From positions 33,787 to 97,786 of IMG/VR virus record IMGVR_UViG_3300025168_013179: 64,000 nucleotides of DNA; one strand, 5' to 3'. Positions 1-9,303 of the stretch are shown here, piece after piece. The notes below the pieces were generated by a model. The model was not told the DNA's origin. It saw only the letters and a program-made list of their open reading frames with translations, and ran no database searches. The stretch's first letter is position 1. Each line of letters starts with the position of its first letter. A program made the translations under genes and the position numbers. The DNA is from a virus.

Positions 1-486
1 CATCTCAATAAATGGCTTATCAGTAAACTCCGGATGTTCTAAAGCTTTCCAACTATCATCCCACATCTTACAAATTGCAAAAGTAGCTAAGTACTTTGGA
101 GTTTTAACATTCTGATGTAAGTGATTAAGTGCTACAAATGCTTGCTTAGGAACTAACATATCTGTTTCACCCCAAACTAGTACATCTGCTTTTGTACAGT
201 ATGTACTATTAAACTCTCTTCTATAATCAGCTATGCTATAGAGAGATTCTTTTACACCCAATCTATTTGGAATACTGTTACAAATTTTTCTAATTTTTGT
301 TATAGCTTTATTAAAATCTGAATCTGAGGTAGGTTTCTCTAGTGTAGTATCGCTGATGATACAGATATCTATTAGTACTTCGCCATCGTAACTCTCAATA
401 GCATCTTTTAGAGAGTCTATGTAGTACTCTATGATGCTCGATTCATACCATTGTATTAATACCCCTATTGCAAATTTTGTTTTCAT
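1..486 (-). CDS. GT-A-like glycosyltransferase, partial (3' end outside window)
   Basis: The ATG lies at 486-484 and overlaps the TGA of the preceding gene (ATGA). The frame is open to the window edge, so only the first 162 residues are visible. They begin MKTKFAIGVLIQWYE, with a hydrophobic strand followed by a helix. A GETDM segment at about residues 106-110, after a VLVW strand, resembles the DxD-type metal and sugar-nucleotide site of GT-A enzymes. Position at the end of a run of glycosyltransferase genes supports this. The acceptor and donor cannot be read, and the fold call is inference. Confidence 0.5.
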   Translation of the reverse strand, partial: MKTKFAIGVLIQWYESSIIEYYIDSLKDAIESYDGEVLIDICIISDTTLEKPTSDSDFNKAITKIRKICNSIPNRLGVKESLYSIADYRREFNSTYCTKADVLVWGETDMLVPKQAFVALNHLHQNVKTPKYLATFAICKMWDDSWKALEHPEFTDKPFIEM

Positions 487-2195
487 ACTTTACTAGCTAT
501 TTCCTCTGCTGCTGCTACACAGTTACCTATTTTACCGCTAAATAAAACTATAGTATCGTCTTTAAATTCAACTATTGTTGGTCTAGCATCTGTATCATCT
601 TTATTAGGTAGAACAGTTCTGACTGTGTACATAGATCCAACATGTATAGCTTTATCTATATCTGGGAAGAACCTCTTGGCAGACTCTATAAATCTTGGTA
701 CATTGGTTAGTTTAGGATCTTTTATAATACCTTTATTAATATAGTCTCTGTATGCAGGAGGAACAATGGCCTCTTCGCCTATGTTAGAACTATGGATAGC
801 GTGGACTACATTACCGCCTACATGAAACTTTGTAAAGCCATATGGATCAAAGCACATGAATGGTCCATCCATAACAACTATACTTTTATTTTTATACCTA
901 TTAGGGAGAATAAATAAAGGCTTTTCGCATAACTCATACTGATAGTTCTTCTTTACTTTATCAAAATCATTTAAAGAACTATAAGTAGATATAACTTTAT
1001 ATTTGTAATCTGAAAGTTCTTCTAACGTATTTACTTTAGAGTTAAGAAGTAAGTTAATATTACAAGCTTTAATTCTATCCATACATATCTTTCTTAAAGG
1101 ATCAGGAGCATATAAACTCTCACTGACTTTAACTGTAAGGTCACAGTTTGGCATAGGGTCCACTATTTCCCAATTTAAATTACATTCATCAAGAGTATGT
1201 AAATAATCTCTAGGAGTAGTCAAACTATCTTCTGACGCTATAGAGTAGTAATGTTCTACGTCATTTATTATAGCAGCGTTATAGTACTTTATAAAACTAC
1301 TTTCATTATCCTTACAGGACATAATAGTATCTTTACTTCTAGGGTAATGGTAACCTCTATGTACTCTGTATTGATTTATACCAGAAGTAGCTGAAAGAAT
1401 ATTATCTTGTTTCTCAAACAGATCAACATGGTATCCTTTATCAGCTAATTTAATTGCTGCTGTTGTTCCATATATTCCTGCTCCTATTACTGCAACTTTA
1501 CCGTACAGTAATGGTTTAAGCTTCTGTACTATTTTTGTAGCAAAGATAGTCCTATAGTAATTACCTGTAAAATCAGCTTCACTGGTAAGTACAGCTGTTA
1601 GCATAGTCTCTAAAGCATCTGTATTTGTTGTAGGTTCTATGTTATGAGTCTTCTTTTTATACCAATCGAAATTGTAATCAAAATGATATAATTCTTTTCC
1701 GAATTTCAAAGTAAATTCTTTTTCTAACTTTTCATTCTTGATTATATTAAGCTTAAACTTAGTACCTATACCAGCAGTATATATAAGATAAAAATGATGG
1801 TATGCTATCCTATCTAATATATTAGAGTAAGCATAGCCCCATTTTTTATAAGTAAATTTATTAGTATGTGTAATATGTTCATAATTAAGAACATCATCAA
1901 CATAGAATAAACAGCTATTATCATTAGCCAACTTATAAAGTTCTTCTACAGCCTCATAATTAAATGCAGCAGGCTTCTCACAAAAAACATTAGTACCTTT
2001 TGTAAGGAAATGCTTTGCTTGTTCATAATGAAACTCACTAGGGCTTGCTATAACTACCCATTCAGATTCATAGTTCCACCATTGGTCTTTTGAACCAAGT
2101 ACCCATTCTATTTCTACTCCTTCGATTAACTTTAACTTAGAAAGTATCTTAGAGCCGAATTTACCTTTACCTATCTGACCTACTCTAATGCTCAT
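483..2195 (-). CDS. Gfo/Idh/MocA oxidoreductase fused to FAD-dependent (DAO-type) oxidoreductase
   Basis: One 570-residue frame carries two dinucleotide-binding modules. Residues 1-225 look like a Gfo/Idh/MocA NAD(P)-dependent sugar dehydrogenase: GKGKFG at 9-14, and the family EKPAA motif at 73-77. From about 233 a DAO-type FAD protein begins: KVAVIGAGIYG at 233-243, an acidic end to the second strand (LFEKQ), and a C-terminal SGKIGNCVAAA segment typical of the FAD pyrophosphate contact. The first module normally oxidises or epimerises a nucleotide sugar; the second oxidises a C-N or C-O bond. Both probably act on the same glycan precursor. The gene sits in the sugar island and overlaps both neighbours. 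The fusion is unusual and the substrate unknown. Confidence 0.75.
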   Translation of the reverse strand: MSIRVGQIGKGKFGSKILSKLKLIEGVEIEWVLGSKDQWWNYESEWVVIASPSEFHYEQAKHFLTKGTNVFCEKPAAFNYEAVEELYKLANDNSCLFYVDDVLNYEHITHTNKFTYKKWGYAYSNILDRIAYHHFYLIYTAGIGTKFKLNIIKNEKLEKEFTLKFGKELYHFDYNFDWYKKKTHNIEPTTNTDALETMLTAVLTSEADFTGNYYRTIFATKIVQKLKPLLYGKVAVIGAGIYGTTAAIKLADKGYHVDLFEKQDNILSATSGINQYRVHRGYHYPRSKDTIMSCKDNESSFIKYYNAAIINDVEHYYSIASEDSLTTPRDYLHTLDECNLNWEIVDPMPNCDLTVKVSESLYAPDPLRKICMDRIKACNINLLLNSKVNTLEELSDYKYKVISTYSSLNDFDKVKKNYQYELCEKPLFILPNRYKNKSIVVMDGPFMCFDPYGFTKFHVGGNVVHAIHSSNIGEEAIVPPAYRDYINKGIIKDPKLTNVPRFIESAKRFFPDIDKAIHVGSMYTVRTVLPNKDDTDARPTIVEFKDDTIVLFSGKIGNCVAAAEEIASKV

Positions 2196-2931
2196 ATAAA
2201 TATTTGTATGTTTTTTCCATCCAATAAGGAACCGTTTCGTCTTTATTAGGAAGACCGTTAAAGTGCATCACATACCCTGCTTTAGTATGTTGCATCTCTT
2301 CGTTTAAACATTCTTTAGCAGCCATACAACTCATATTATAACTGTAAGGCAGCGCTTTTATTTCTACATTATGTTTCCTTAAAAGATAGTTAAGGGGAGT
2401 TTGATCTGTTCCTACACCGTATGTCTTTTGACACCAACTAATCATATCTGAATTCTCTGTATAGAACTCTCTCATAATTTTAAAGAAGTCTCTATGTTTA
2501 TTATTAACAACTTGAAAGCCGCTGTTAAAGTACTCGTACCAGTTAAAGATAGGTTGGTCAGTAAATAAATGTTTATTATAATTTTCCATAGACCTAATAA
2601 TCCAATCAAAGTTTCCATCATCATGAACCATAGTATACTTGTTATCTGTAAGGGTAAAGAAATCAGGTGCATCTGGATGAATTATTGTATCGGCATCTAC
2701 TATGCATATCTGATCAAACTTTAATTCATTAGAATCTAATATATCGAATAGATAATACCTCTGCCATATAACTCCCATATAGCTCATATCAGTAACCGGT
2801 TCTTCCATAGTAAGTATCTCATGGTCATACTTTTTACAGAAGTGCTTCCAGCTATCTATTGATATTTGGTATTCTTTTTTTGTCTTACCGTCTTTCTTTA
2901 TGTCTATTATAAAAACTAAATTTTTACTCAT
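2185..2931 (-). CDS. GT8-like glycosyltransferase, copy 1
   Basis: This 248-residue protein has the GT-A pattern FDQICIVDADTIIHPDAP, with the metal-binding DADT at 79-82. It is clearly related to the product of 2924-3673: both start MSKNL, both have xDxDT followed by the DAPxxF pattern, and both have a GVGxxQTxLNxxLxKHN region near the C terminus. It overlaps that gene by 8 bases, which suggests tandem duplication. Predicted role: transfer of a sugar to a phage or host glycan. No transmembrane segment is seen. Confidence 0.7.
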   Translation of the reverse strand: MSKNLVFIIDIKKDGKTKKEYQISIDSWKHFCKKYDHEILTMEEPVTDMSYMGVIWQRYYLFDILDSNELKFDQICIVDADTIIHPDAPDFFTLTDNKYTMVHDDGNFDWIIRSMENYNKHLFTDQPIFNWYEYFNSGFQVVNNKHRDFFKIMREFYTENSDMISWCQKTYGVGTDQTPLNYLLRKHNVEIKALPYSYNMSCMAAKECLNEEMQHTKAGYVMHFNGLPNKDETVPYWMEKTYKYLYEH

Positions 2932-3673
2932 AATGTCCTTTATATTGTTCCCAAACTTGCTTCATTATCTTTATCCTATCTTCAATACCAAATCCAGTAA
3001 AATGCCATATGTTAGCATACTTAATAAAGAACGGGGTCATATCTTCGTTCAATTGCCAGTTATGTTTAAACATATCTTTTTTATGAATTGAAAATAAATT
3101 CCATGTAGGAGGAATATGTTTTACCTTTATATTATGTTTAGTAAGCATAAAGTTTAATACCGTTTGCTCTTTTCCTACTCCTTCCTTAGAATCTAAACTT
3201 GTACTATTTGTTTCATAAAATTTTATTAAATCATCATAAAAGTCTTTATGTTTATAAGAAAAGAAACTTACACCTGCATTAATATAGTTTGAAATATCTA
3301 ATGATGTACCAGGAAAAAATTCTTTATAAACATTTATTGAATTAAGAATCCATCTTAAAGAGCTTCTATCTACTACTCCACAGTATTCATCATCATATAA
3401 ATCGAAAGGATTAGGTGCATCCCATTTGACCATTGTATCAGAATCGACATATATAATCTTATCATACTTATCACCTACTCTTTCAAAGATAGTATGTTTA
3501 TTCCAAACAGGATACTTATACCTAGCTTCATGAGTATCTATAACTAAAAAATCTATATCTTTTTTACCGCACCAAGCTTTCCAACTATTAATACAGTATT
3601 GGCTATAATCATTATTACGAAACTGAGATGTATTATGATCTATCGCTATGGTATAAATTAGATTTTTGCTCAT
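2924..3673 (-). CDS. GT8-like glycosyltransferase, copy 2
   Basis: I start the gene at the ATG at 3673 (249 residues, MSKNLIYTIA) rather than 30 bases earlier. This Met matches the start of the neighbouring paralogue and makes an ATGA overlap with the dehydrogenase stop at 3672-3670. The DSDT metal motif is at about 77-80, followed by VKWDAPNPFDL. The paralogue pair probably adds related sugars, or acts in sequence on one chain. Donor and acceptor are unknown. Confidence 0.7.
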   Translation of the reverse strand: MSKNLIYTIAIDHNTSQFRNNDYSQYCINSWKAWCGKKDIDFLVIDTHEARYKYPVWNKHTIFERVGDKYDKIIYVDSDTMVKWDAPNPFDLYDDEYCGVVDRSSLRWILNSINVYKEFFPGTSLDISNYINAGVSFFSYKHKDFYDDLIKFYETNSTSLDSKEGVGKEQTVLNFMLTKHNIKVKHIPPTWNLFSIHKKDMFKHNWQLNEDMTPFFIKYANIWHFTGFGIEDRIKIMKQVWEQYKGHYE

Positions 3674-4488
3674 ACTATAGCTCTTCCTTTCATTTGTTCC
3701 CAATCTCTTACTTCTCTTACTTCATCGTTTTTATCTCTAGTAGCTTTCATCATTATAGGATCTACTCCTGCTTCTTCTGCTACCTTAATTAAAGCATTGA
3801 GGTCTTTAGGAAGACAGTGCCCACCAAAACCACAGTACCCATCAGGTCCTTTTACTGCCCAATGGGAAGTTCCTAATCTATCATCGTGTAATGAATACTC
3901 TAATACTTTATCATAATCTAATTCTAATGCTTGTGCTAGTTGATACATTTCATTAGCAAAAGATACTTTATTAGCTAAGTAACAGTTAGTAATATACTTA
4001 ACCATTTCAGCATGTTTAGAGCCTGTCTTAACAAAGTGTATCTTTTTAAATGCTACTGAATATATTTCTTTTAATCTAGTAGTTGCAGGTCTAGGTCCCC
4101 CTAGTATAATTCTAGTTTGATTCTCAAAGTCTTCAACTGCATTTCTTTCAGTTAAGAATTCTGGGTTAAAAACTACGCTTAAATTACGAAACTTAACGTT
4201 TAGTTTTTCTGTAGTTCCAGGTGGTACAGTAGATTTTATTACAACAATCTTACACTTGCCATGTTTATTTAGATCTTCTATAGTTTTTTCGACTATACCT
4301 GTATAGCAAGAACCGTCTTTATCCATAGGAGTAGGAAGACAAACGAATACTATTTCAGCATCCATTACTTGTTCTTTTGTACTGTTACATTTACTTTCGT
4401 CTAAGTCGTATGTGTACACTTTAAAATATGTTTTGAACTTCTGGTATATAGCATTACCTACAAAACCTTGTCCTATAATTCCTATCAT
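3670..4488 (-). CDS. UDP-glucose/GDP-mannose dehydrogenase family protein, short form
   Basis: Residues 5-11 form a Rossmann GxGxxG (IGQGFVG). STVPPGTT at 86-93, FNPEFLTERNA at 108-117 and the GGHCLPKD segment with C225 are the conserved NAD, substrate and catalytic-thiol motifs of UDP-glucose 6-dehydrogenase relatives. The family normally has about 400-450 residues; this one stops at 272, soon after the catalytic cysteine, so the C-terminal UDP-binding domain is missing. It may be a minimal enzyme, may need a partner, or may have changed function. Known family role: two-step oxidation of a nucleotide sugar to its uronic acid. Confidence 0.8.
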   Translation of the reverse strand: MIGIIGQGFVGNAIYQKFKTYFKVYTYDLDESKCNSTKEQVMDAEIVFVCLPTPMDKDGSCYTGIVEKTIEDLNKHGKCKIVVIKSTVPPGTTEKLNVKFRNLSVVFNPEFLTERNAVEDFENQTRIILGGPRPATTRLKEIYSVAFKKIHFVKTGSKHAEMVKYITNCYLANKVSFANEMYQLAQALELDYDKVLEYSLHDDRLGTSHWAVKGPDGYCGFGGHCLPKDLNALIKVAEEAGVDPIMMKATRDKNDEVREVRDWEQMKGRAIV

Positions 4489-4503
4489 AACTTTTCTATA
4501 ATT

Positions 4504-5211
4504 TTAATTTGGTTTCTTGTTATTGTTCCTACTTTTTATATTATTCAAAAAAGTATTTAATTTATTAAGATTCATTCTAGTATCAGTAGGTACGTGAGTA
4601 GGAGGCTCTACAACTTTACTATCAGTAACTAGACTTGATAAGTACTTATTACCTGTTCCTACGTTATAGGTTCCTTCTGCACTATGTTTAATTAGTTTAA
4701 TGACCAATTCAGCTATTTTATTTACTCTGTCTCCAGATGTTTTTGTTTTCCATACTTCTGGGTGATTAAAATCATTAGGTTTATGTAGTAATCTACATAT
4801 AAGATACGAATTATTTCTCAATTTTACATACTCATCAGCTAATAATTTAGTTAGAGCATAATAACTATCGTGAGGAATAGCGTTATCTTTTTCAGTAGGA
4901 ATATTTCTATTGTTAGCATATACATACTCTGTAGATATTTGAACTAGTTTTTTATTTAAATCCCTGCAAGCTTCACTTAAATGAGCTACGAATAAATAAT
5001 TTACATCAAAATGCTCATCGTAATCATCAGTATAGGTATCTGTGTTAGCTATACAGTTAACTATAATGTCATAATCCTTTATGTAATGTTTTTTAATAAA
5101 GTCTATCCCCGTTACTGCAAACGTACCAGCTCTTCTTGATATACTATCCCAACCAGTTTGTTTCTTTAATTCAGACCCTAGAATTCCATCACCTAAGATT
5201 AAAACTTTCAT
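4504..5211 (-). CDS. RmlD-like NAD(P)-dependent sugar reductase (SDR)
   Basis: A short-chain dehydrogenase of 235 residues. The GDGILG dinucleotide motif is at 7-12, a VNCIANTDT segment at 51-59, STEYVYA around 93-99, and the catalytic Y118-x3-K122 (YALTK). This order matches dTDP-4-dehydrorhamnose reductase (RmlD) and related 4-ketosugar reductases. With the neighbouring 3-dehydratase-like protein it would complete a deoxysugar route. It overlaps the dehydratase gene by 4 bases. The exact nucleotide sugar cannot be read. Confidence 0.75.
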   Translation of the reverse strand: MKVLILGDGILGSELKKQTGWDSISRRAGTFAVTGIDFIKKHYIKDYDIIVNCIANTDTYTDDYDEHFDVNYLFVAHLSEACRDLNKKLVQISTEYVYANNRNIPTEKDNAIPHDSYYALTKLLADEYVKLRNNSYLICRLLHKPNDFNHPEVWKTKTSGDRVNKIAELVIKLIKHSAEGTYNVGTGNKYLSSLVTDSKVVEPPTHVPTDTRMNLNKLNTFLNNIKSRNNNKKPN

Positions 5212-6356
5212 TTATCGAAAAATTCTTTTACTTTACTACATACATAGTCTACATCGCTTATTGTCATACCGTGATGAGCTCCTAATAAAAATCCATTCTC
5301 CATAATAAGATCAGAATTTTCAAATGGCTGTAAGTACTCTCTATAAACTGGATGTCTAGTTACATTACCGGCAAAAGTTACTCTTGTTTGAATATTATTA
5401 GTTTCTAAAAAATGCAATAATTCAAATCTTTGTTCAGTTTGTAATGGTAAAGCTAACCAATTAGGTTTTATGGTATCATCAGGAAGTATAAGATCTCCTA
5501 CACCTTTCAAGTTACTTAGATATCTTTCTATATTAGCTCTCCTAATATCTTTAAAACCTTCAAATCTTTTTAATTGAACAATACCAAAAGCAGCATTCAT
5601 TTCACAAGCTTTCATATGATAACCTAAAACAGAATACAGAAATTTATGATCATAAGCTATTCCATCTACTTTATGGTTAAATCTATCAGACATAATTTCT
5701 GAATCGTCTCCTAATCTACCCCAGTCTCTGTACTGAAGACATTTAGTAACATGTTTTTTATCGTTAAACATAACCATTCCTCCGACTCCTCCTGCTGTAA
5801 TAACATGAGAAGCGTAAAAACTAGTAGTAGAAACATCAGTTTCTCTTGTTCTTGTAATAGTATCGGCAGAATCTTCTATTAAATAGATATCCTCTCTACC
5901 TATATCTTTTAAATCATTTTTAAGAGATTTCCATTGTGGTTTATTTCCTATAAGATTTGGCAACATAAGTGCTTTAACATCATCTGTAATAGCATCTAAA
6001 ATCTGTCCTCCATCAGCAACGTAATCATTTAATCCTACATCAACAAATACGGGTATAAATCCTAACTGTATAATTGGAGCTAAAGTAGTAGCAAACGTAC
6101 ATGCTGGGGTAATAATTTTACTACCTTTAGGTAGATCTAATGCCGCAATAGCAAGTAAGCATGCTGATGATCCTGAGTTAACAAATACTCCATACTTCTT
6201 TCCAAATTTATTGGCTATTTTTCTTTCAAACTCTTGGCTTTTTTCACCTTGGCCTCCTAGCCATCCGCTTCGTAAAGATTCTTCTACTGCTTTAATTTCT
6301 TCTTCTCCGTAAGATTCGAACTTGTAAGGGGCATACCATATTTTTCTTCTTTTCAT
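5208..6356 (-). CDS. ColD/RfbH-type PLP-dependent nucleotide-sugar 3-dehydratase
   Basis: Overall a DegT/DnrJ/EryC1/StrS fold (382 residues): NSGSSACLLA at 60-69, TPACTF at 83-88, EDSAD at 161-165. The residue that is the PLP Schiff-base lysine in the aminotransferases is H184 (SFYASH), as in ColD and RfbH, which dehydrate position 3 of a 4-keto-6-deoxyhexose. YDHKFLYSVLGYHMK also fits that branch. RfbH has a cysteine cluster after RDWGR for a [2Fe-2S] centre; here RDWGRLGDD has none, which favours the ColD type. Inferred product: a 3,6-dideoxyhexose precursor for phage or surface glycan. The start follows a clear promoter. Confidence 0.8.
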   Translation of the reverse strand: MKRRKIWYAPYKFESYGEEEIKAVEESLRSGWLGGQGEKSQEFERKIANKFGKKYGVFVNSGSSACLLAIAALDLPKGSKIITPACTFATTLAPIIQLGFIPVFVDVGLNDYVADGGQILDAITDDVKALMLPNLIGNKPQWKSLKNDLKDIGREDIYLIEDSADTITRTRETDVSTTSFYASHVITAGGVGGMVMFNDKKHVTKCLQYRDWGRLGDDSEIMSDRFNHKVDGIAYDHKFLYSVLGYHMKACEMNAAFGIVQLKRFEGFKDIRRANIERYLSNLKGVGDLILPDDTIKPNWLALPLQTEQRFELLHFLETNNIQTRVTFAGNVTRHPVYREYLQPFENSDLIMENGFLLGAHHGMTISDVDYVCSKVKEFFDK

Positions 6357-6362
6357 ATTATT

Positions 6363-6391
6363 AATATAAGATTATTTTAGTAATTAGACAA
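6363..6391 (-). promoter_or_regulatory. Promoter for the deoxysugar/glycosyltransferase operon
   Basis: Reading the minus strand: TTG at 6391-6389, 20 bases, then TATATT at 6368-6363, preceded by ATCT. The next start codon is at 6356. One of 14 sites of this design in the window. Confidence 0.65.
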
Positions 6392-7348
6392 CTTTTTTAT
6401 TATACTCTGATTAGGATCAGTCCATAGCTCATGATCTCTAATATGTTTAGGGTGAGGTAATTTACTGAAGAATTTTACCCAGCCATGAGATAAATCTCTT
6501 TTACCTTCTCTTACACATAGTTCATCATACTCATATTGGTCACATTTATCCATTTCTTTCTTAAAAAATTCCCAGTAACCTGGAGGGCGAGCTAATTGAT
6601 CACATCTAAGATCTCTGTACTTTCCTGGTCTAATCCATGCATAGTGGTAAGTAATTAGGTCGGTAGGAAAAAGCATTCCATAGCCTCCATCTGCATTATG
6701 GTAATCTGTAGTCATAAAGTTTTTAAGCATATCTTTATACTTTACTCCTCCTTTATCATATCTAAAACAAATACGTCTGGATTGATAATTACCTTCATGG
6801 TTATATTTTTTATCTTTTAAGTATATCTTTAGTCTACTCTTTTCGGCATACCAGAAATTTTGCATATAATCTATCCAAATAGATCTAAATCCTTGACCAG
6901 GTTCTAACTGATCGCAGTATCCTTGTATTTCTTTAGCTGTATTTTCATGATGAAATATATCTCCTTCGTAAGGAAAGACGAAATCTCCTTCTTTAATATC
7001 AATATTTAATTCTTTGAAGTTATTTGTAGCTTTAATATAGCACTCAGTAGAATTATCACAATCTGAGTAATCCATTTTGTTAAGGATAATATTAGTATTA
7101 GGATAAATTTTTTGATATTTTTCGATAGTCTTTTCTAACTCTAAGTAATCAAATGCTCTTATTCCTTTACCGTCAAGAGTGTACTTATCTCTCCATACTT
7201 GATCTATGTTCTTATTACCCTCTGTGCCATTAGGAAACATACCTTCGTTGTACACAAGATAGTCTGGATTAACAGTATCTATTATGTTAGGTATTTGATG
7301 TTTAATCAAATGATGTTCTCCAAATGTAGGTACAAAAACTACTTTCAT
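6377..7348 (-). CDS. Glycosyltransferase-like protein (GT-A)
   Basis: A 323-residue protein beginning MKVVFVPTFGEHH. The pattern VFPYEGDIFHHEN at about 124-136 looks like a GT2-type DxD metal site (EGD at 128-130) followed by His residues. Charged, aromatic-rich C-terminal half, with no signal peptide or transmembrane helix. It overlaps the 2OG oxygenase gene by 4 bases. I recognise the general GT2-like layout but not a specific subfamily. Confidence 0.55.
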   Translation of the reverse strand: MKVVFVPTFGEHHLIKHQIPNIIDTVNPDYLVYNEGMFPNGTEGNKNIDQVWRDKYTLDGKGIRAFDYLELEKTIEKYQKIYPNTNIILNKMDYSDCDNSTECYIKATNNFKELNIDIKEGDFVFPYEGDIFHHENTAKEIQGYCDQLEPGQGFRSIWIDYMQNFWYAEKSRLKIYLKDKKYNHEGNYQSRRICFRYDKGGVKYKDMLKNFMTTDYHNADGGYGMLFPTDLITYHYAWIRPGKYRDLRCDQLARPPGYWEFFKKEMDKCDQYEYDELCVREGKRDLSHGWVKFFSKLPHPKHIRDHELWTDPNQSIIKKLSNY

Positions 7349-8052
7349 ACTTTCTTATAAATTGTTTTATGCTTATCAGATAATATATTGTTAGGCTTTT
7401 CTTTTGAATAGTAATAAAGTGCTATTGATTTTCTATATACTCCTTCAGGTGTTTCTAAAGGTATCGGGTGACCGTGGTAAGCGATAGTATCTCCATCAGG
7501 TTGAGTATTAAAGATAACTATTCTATTGAAAGATGGATAAACTGATTTAACAGCATGAGTAAGTTCTGTGTCCCATAGTTCTAACTGCCCATTATATTCT
7601 TCTTTCCATTCTTTGCTAAGGTAAATAATTATATTTAATCTTCTATGAAGGTCAGGCATTTGGTCTGATATATTAAAATCAGCATGTACATTTAAAAAAC
7701 CTCCTTTAACTATTTGGTGTAACCCTCCGCCAGCTAATTCATTATCTCCTATAAGATTAGGTATACCAGTTAAGTCAGATACTTGAGATAAAAATTCATC
7801 AGAGTTAAGATACTTTATAAACTTATCTATAGTTGGTAAATTCTTTTTTATAACTTCAGAATCTTGACACATAAGTTTTTTACTATTTTCATCATTAGAT
7901 TTCCAATTAAATAAAGGAGAATCTTGAGAAGGAAATTCTTGATAAACTTTTTCTAACATATCTTCATCAAAGAAGTTATCTAAACTAATATGTTCGAATG
8001 GTTCGTTACTCTTAAACTGAGAGTTAAGTTCTTTTAAGTTATAGTTGATCAT
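7345..8052 (-). CDS. 2-oxoglutarate/Fe(II)-dependent oxygenase (prolyl 4-hydroxylase type)
   Basis: The double-stranded beta-helix iron triad is visible: H123-x-D125 (NVHADF) and H193 (IAYHGHP), with R207 (YRKSIAL) placed to bind the 2OG carboxylate. At 235 residues the length is typical of stand-alone phage enzymes of this class. It hydroxylates an unknown substrate. Placement between glycosyltransferase genes suggests a sugar, a lipid-linked precursor or a protein side chain that is then glycosylated (inference). Confidence 0.75.
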   Translation of the reverse strand: MINYNLKELNSQFKSNEPFEHISLDNFFDEDMLEKVYQEFPSQDSPLFNWKSNDENSKKLMCQDSEVIKKNLPTIDKFIKYLNSDEFLSQVSDLTGIPNLIGDNELAGGGLHQIVKGGFLNVHADFNISDQMPDLHRRLNIIIYLSKEWKEEYNGQLELWDTELTHAVKSVYPSFNRIVIFNTQPDGDTIAYHGHPIPLETPEGVYRKSIALYYYSKEKPNNILSDKHKTIYKKV

Positions 8053-8680
8053 TTTTTAATTGGTTTACTACTTGGTTTACATCAGCAATTAATTTTCCTT
8101 CATCAAATGTTCTTTTTTCCCCTATGTAATTATAACCTCCTTGTAAATTAATTTCATTAAATAATTCTTTTATTTTTTTAAGAACTACTTTTACTACATT
8201 TACTTGATGGTATGCTTCTGTATTCTTATTTTGTTTGAATTTAAAATTATATTCTTTTATTCTTTCTGTAGCCAACCTGTCCATATAGGCACTGAAAGAA
8301 TCTATATTGGTAACTCTTTTATTAGATTCTCCTTCAGGGATACCGGCTATTTGTTCAAGTAACTTATCTATTTCATTTTTCATCTTGCCTCTGCTCTCAT
8401 TAGCCTGTCTTAATCTAGCTTCGTTAATCATAAACTTTTTAAGTGATGGTTCTCCTTCAGTTTTAGTATAGTAAGCATCTCCTACATCTAAGTCGTTTAT
8501 AACTAGAGTTTCTATACATTCAATTAATTTTAATACAGTGTCATGTTTACCGTACATACCGCTGATGGCTTTTATTATTTCTTCTCTGCCAGAAACTTCA
8601 CAGACTCCTTTACCGTTCTTATTATAATTGGCTACTATACTTACTATGTAGGTATCTAAATTATTAGTTAAATTTATCAT
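8039..8680 (-). CDS. Conserved hypothetical, helical
   Basis: A 213-residue protein I do not recognise. It is rich in Lys, Glu, Asn and Ile, with long predicted helices in the second half. It has no signal peptide, membrane segment, Cys pair or nucleotide-binding motif. It overlaps the next gene on each side (14 bases with the oxygenase, 4 with the glycosyltransferase), so it is translated as part of the sugar operon. An accessory or scaffold role is possible but not shown. Confidence 0.6.
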   Translation of the reverse strand: MINLTNNLDTYIVSIVANYNKNGKGVCEVSGREEIIKAISGMYGKHDTVLKLIECIETLVINDLDVGDAYYTKTEGEPSLKKFMINEARLRQANESRGKMKNEIDKLLEQIAGIPEGESNKRVTNIDSFSAYMDRLATERIKEYNFKFKQNKNTEAYHQVNVVKVVLKKIKELFNEINLQGGYNYIGEKRTFDEGKLIADVNQVVNQLKNDQL

Positions 8681-9303
8681 GTTAATGTATCGTAATAGTT
8701 ATTTTGATGCTCTTGTCTTTCTATAGTTTTATGATGATATAAGGAATAATGTTCTTGAGCAGGTAAAGCTGCATAAGTCGAATAACCTTCTAATTTTTCA
8801 TGAACTTTATTAACCCATTTAATTTCTTCTTTATTTTTCCATATACGCCATTGATAATCTGGATAATTAACCCATCCTGTATCGTTAACCGCCCATCTCC
8901 ATTTTGCTATATGTTCTTTAGTCAAGCCTTTTACTGTATTTACTCTGGGAACTAAATATACTTCATTATTAGGGTTACCTTTTAAAATTGTAGGAAGATT
9001 TTTTATAAGAGCCTCGTTAGGGATCTCATCAGCATCTATCTGAAATATATAATCACCAGAGCATAAACTTGTAAGTTTATTTTTCCAATCAGCAAAGTGA
9101 TGAGCAAACTCACCAGCATGCCAAGCATATTCAGAGTTAACTGATTTAGCTCTAAGGTACTCTTCTACTCCTTTGCTACCGTTTTTACTATCAAATAGAA
9201 TAACTATTTCATCGTCCAATCTTTTATTGTCTAAAAGAAAAGTTACTAATGTTTGAATTTCAGTAGCTTCGTTACATACTGTAATAGCATAACTTATTTT
9301 CAT
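8677..9303 (-). CDS. GT2-family glycosyltransferase
   Basis: Starts MKISYAITVCNEA, the usual first strand and NE motif of GT2 enzymes. Then comes EIVILFDSKNGS, and the metal-binding FQIDADEIP at about 87-95. At 208 residues this is a minimal catalytic domain. ATGA overlaps with both neighbours. The donor sugar is unknown. Confidence 0.8.
   Translation of the reverse strand: MKISYAITVCNEATEIQTLVTFLLDNKRLDDEIVILFDSKNGSKGVEEYLRAKSVNSEYAWHAGEFAHHFADWKNKLTSLCSGDYIFQIDADEIPNEALIKNLPTILKGNPNNEVYLVPRVNTVKGLTKEHIAKWRWAVNDTGWVNYPDYQWRIWKNKEEIKWVNKVHEKLEGYSTYAALPAQEHYSLYHHKTIERQEHQNNYYDTLT

Noticed and set aside
2472-2672. 66-residue minus frame inside the first GT8-like gene
   Set aside because: Hydrophobic shadow of a conserved GT coding frame, no separate start signal.
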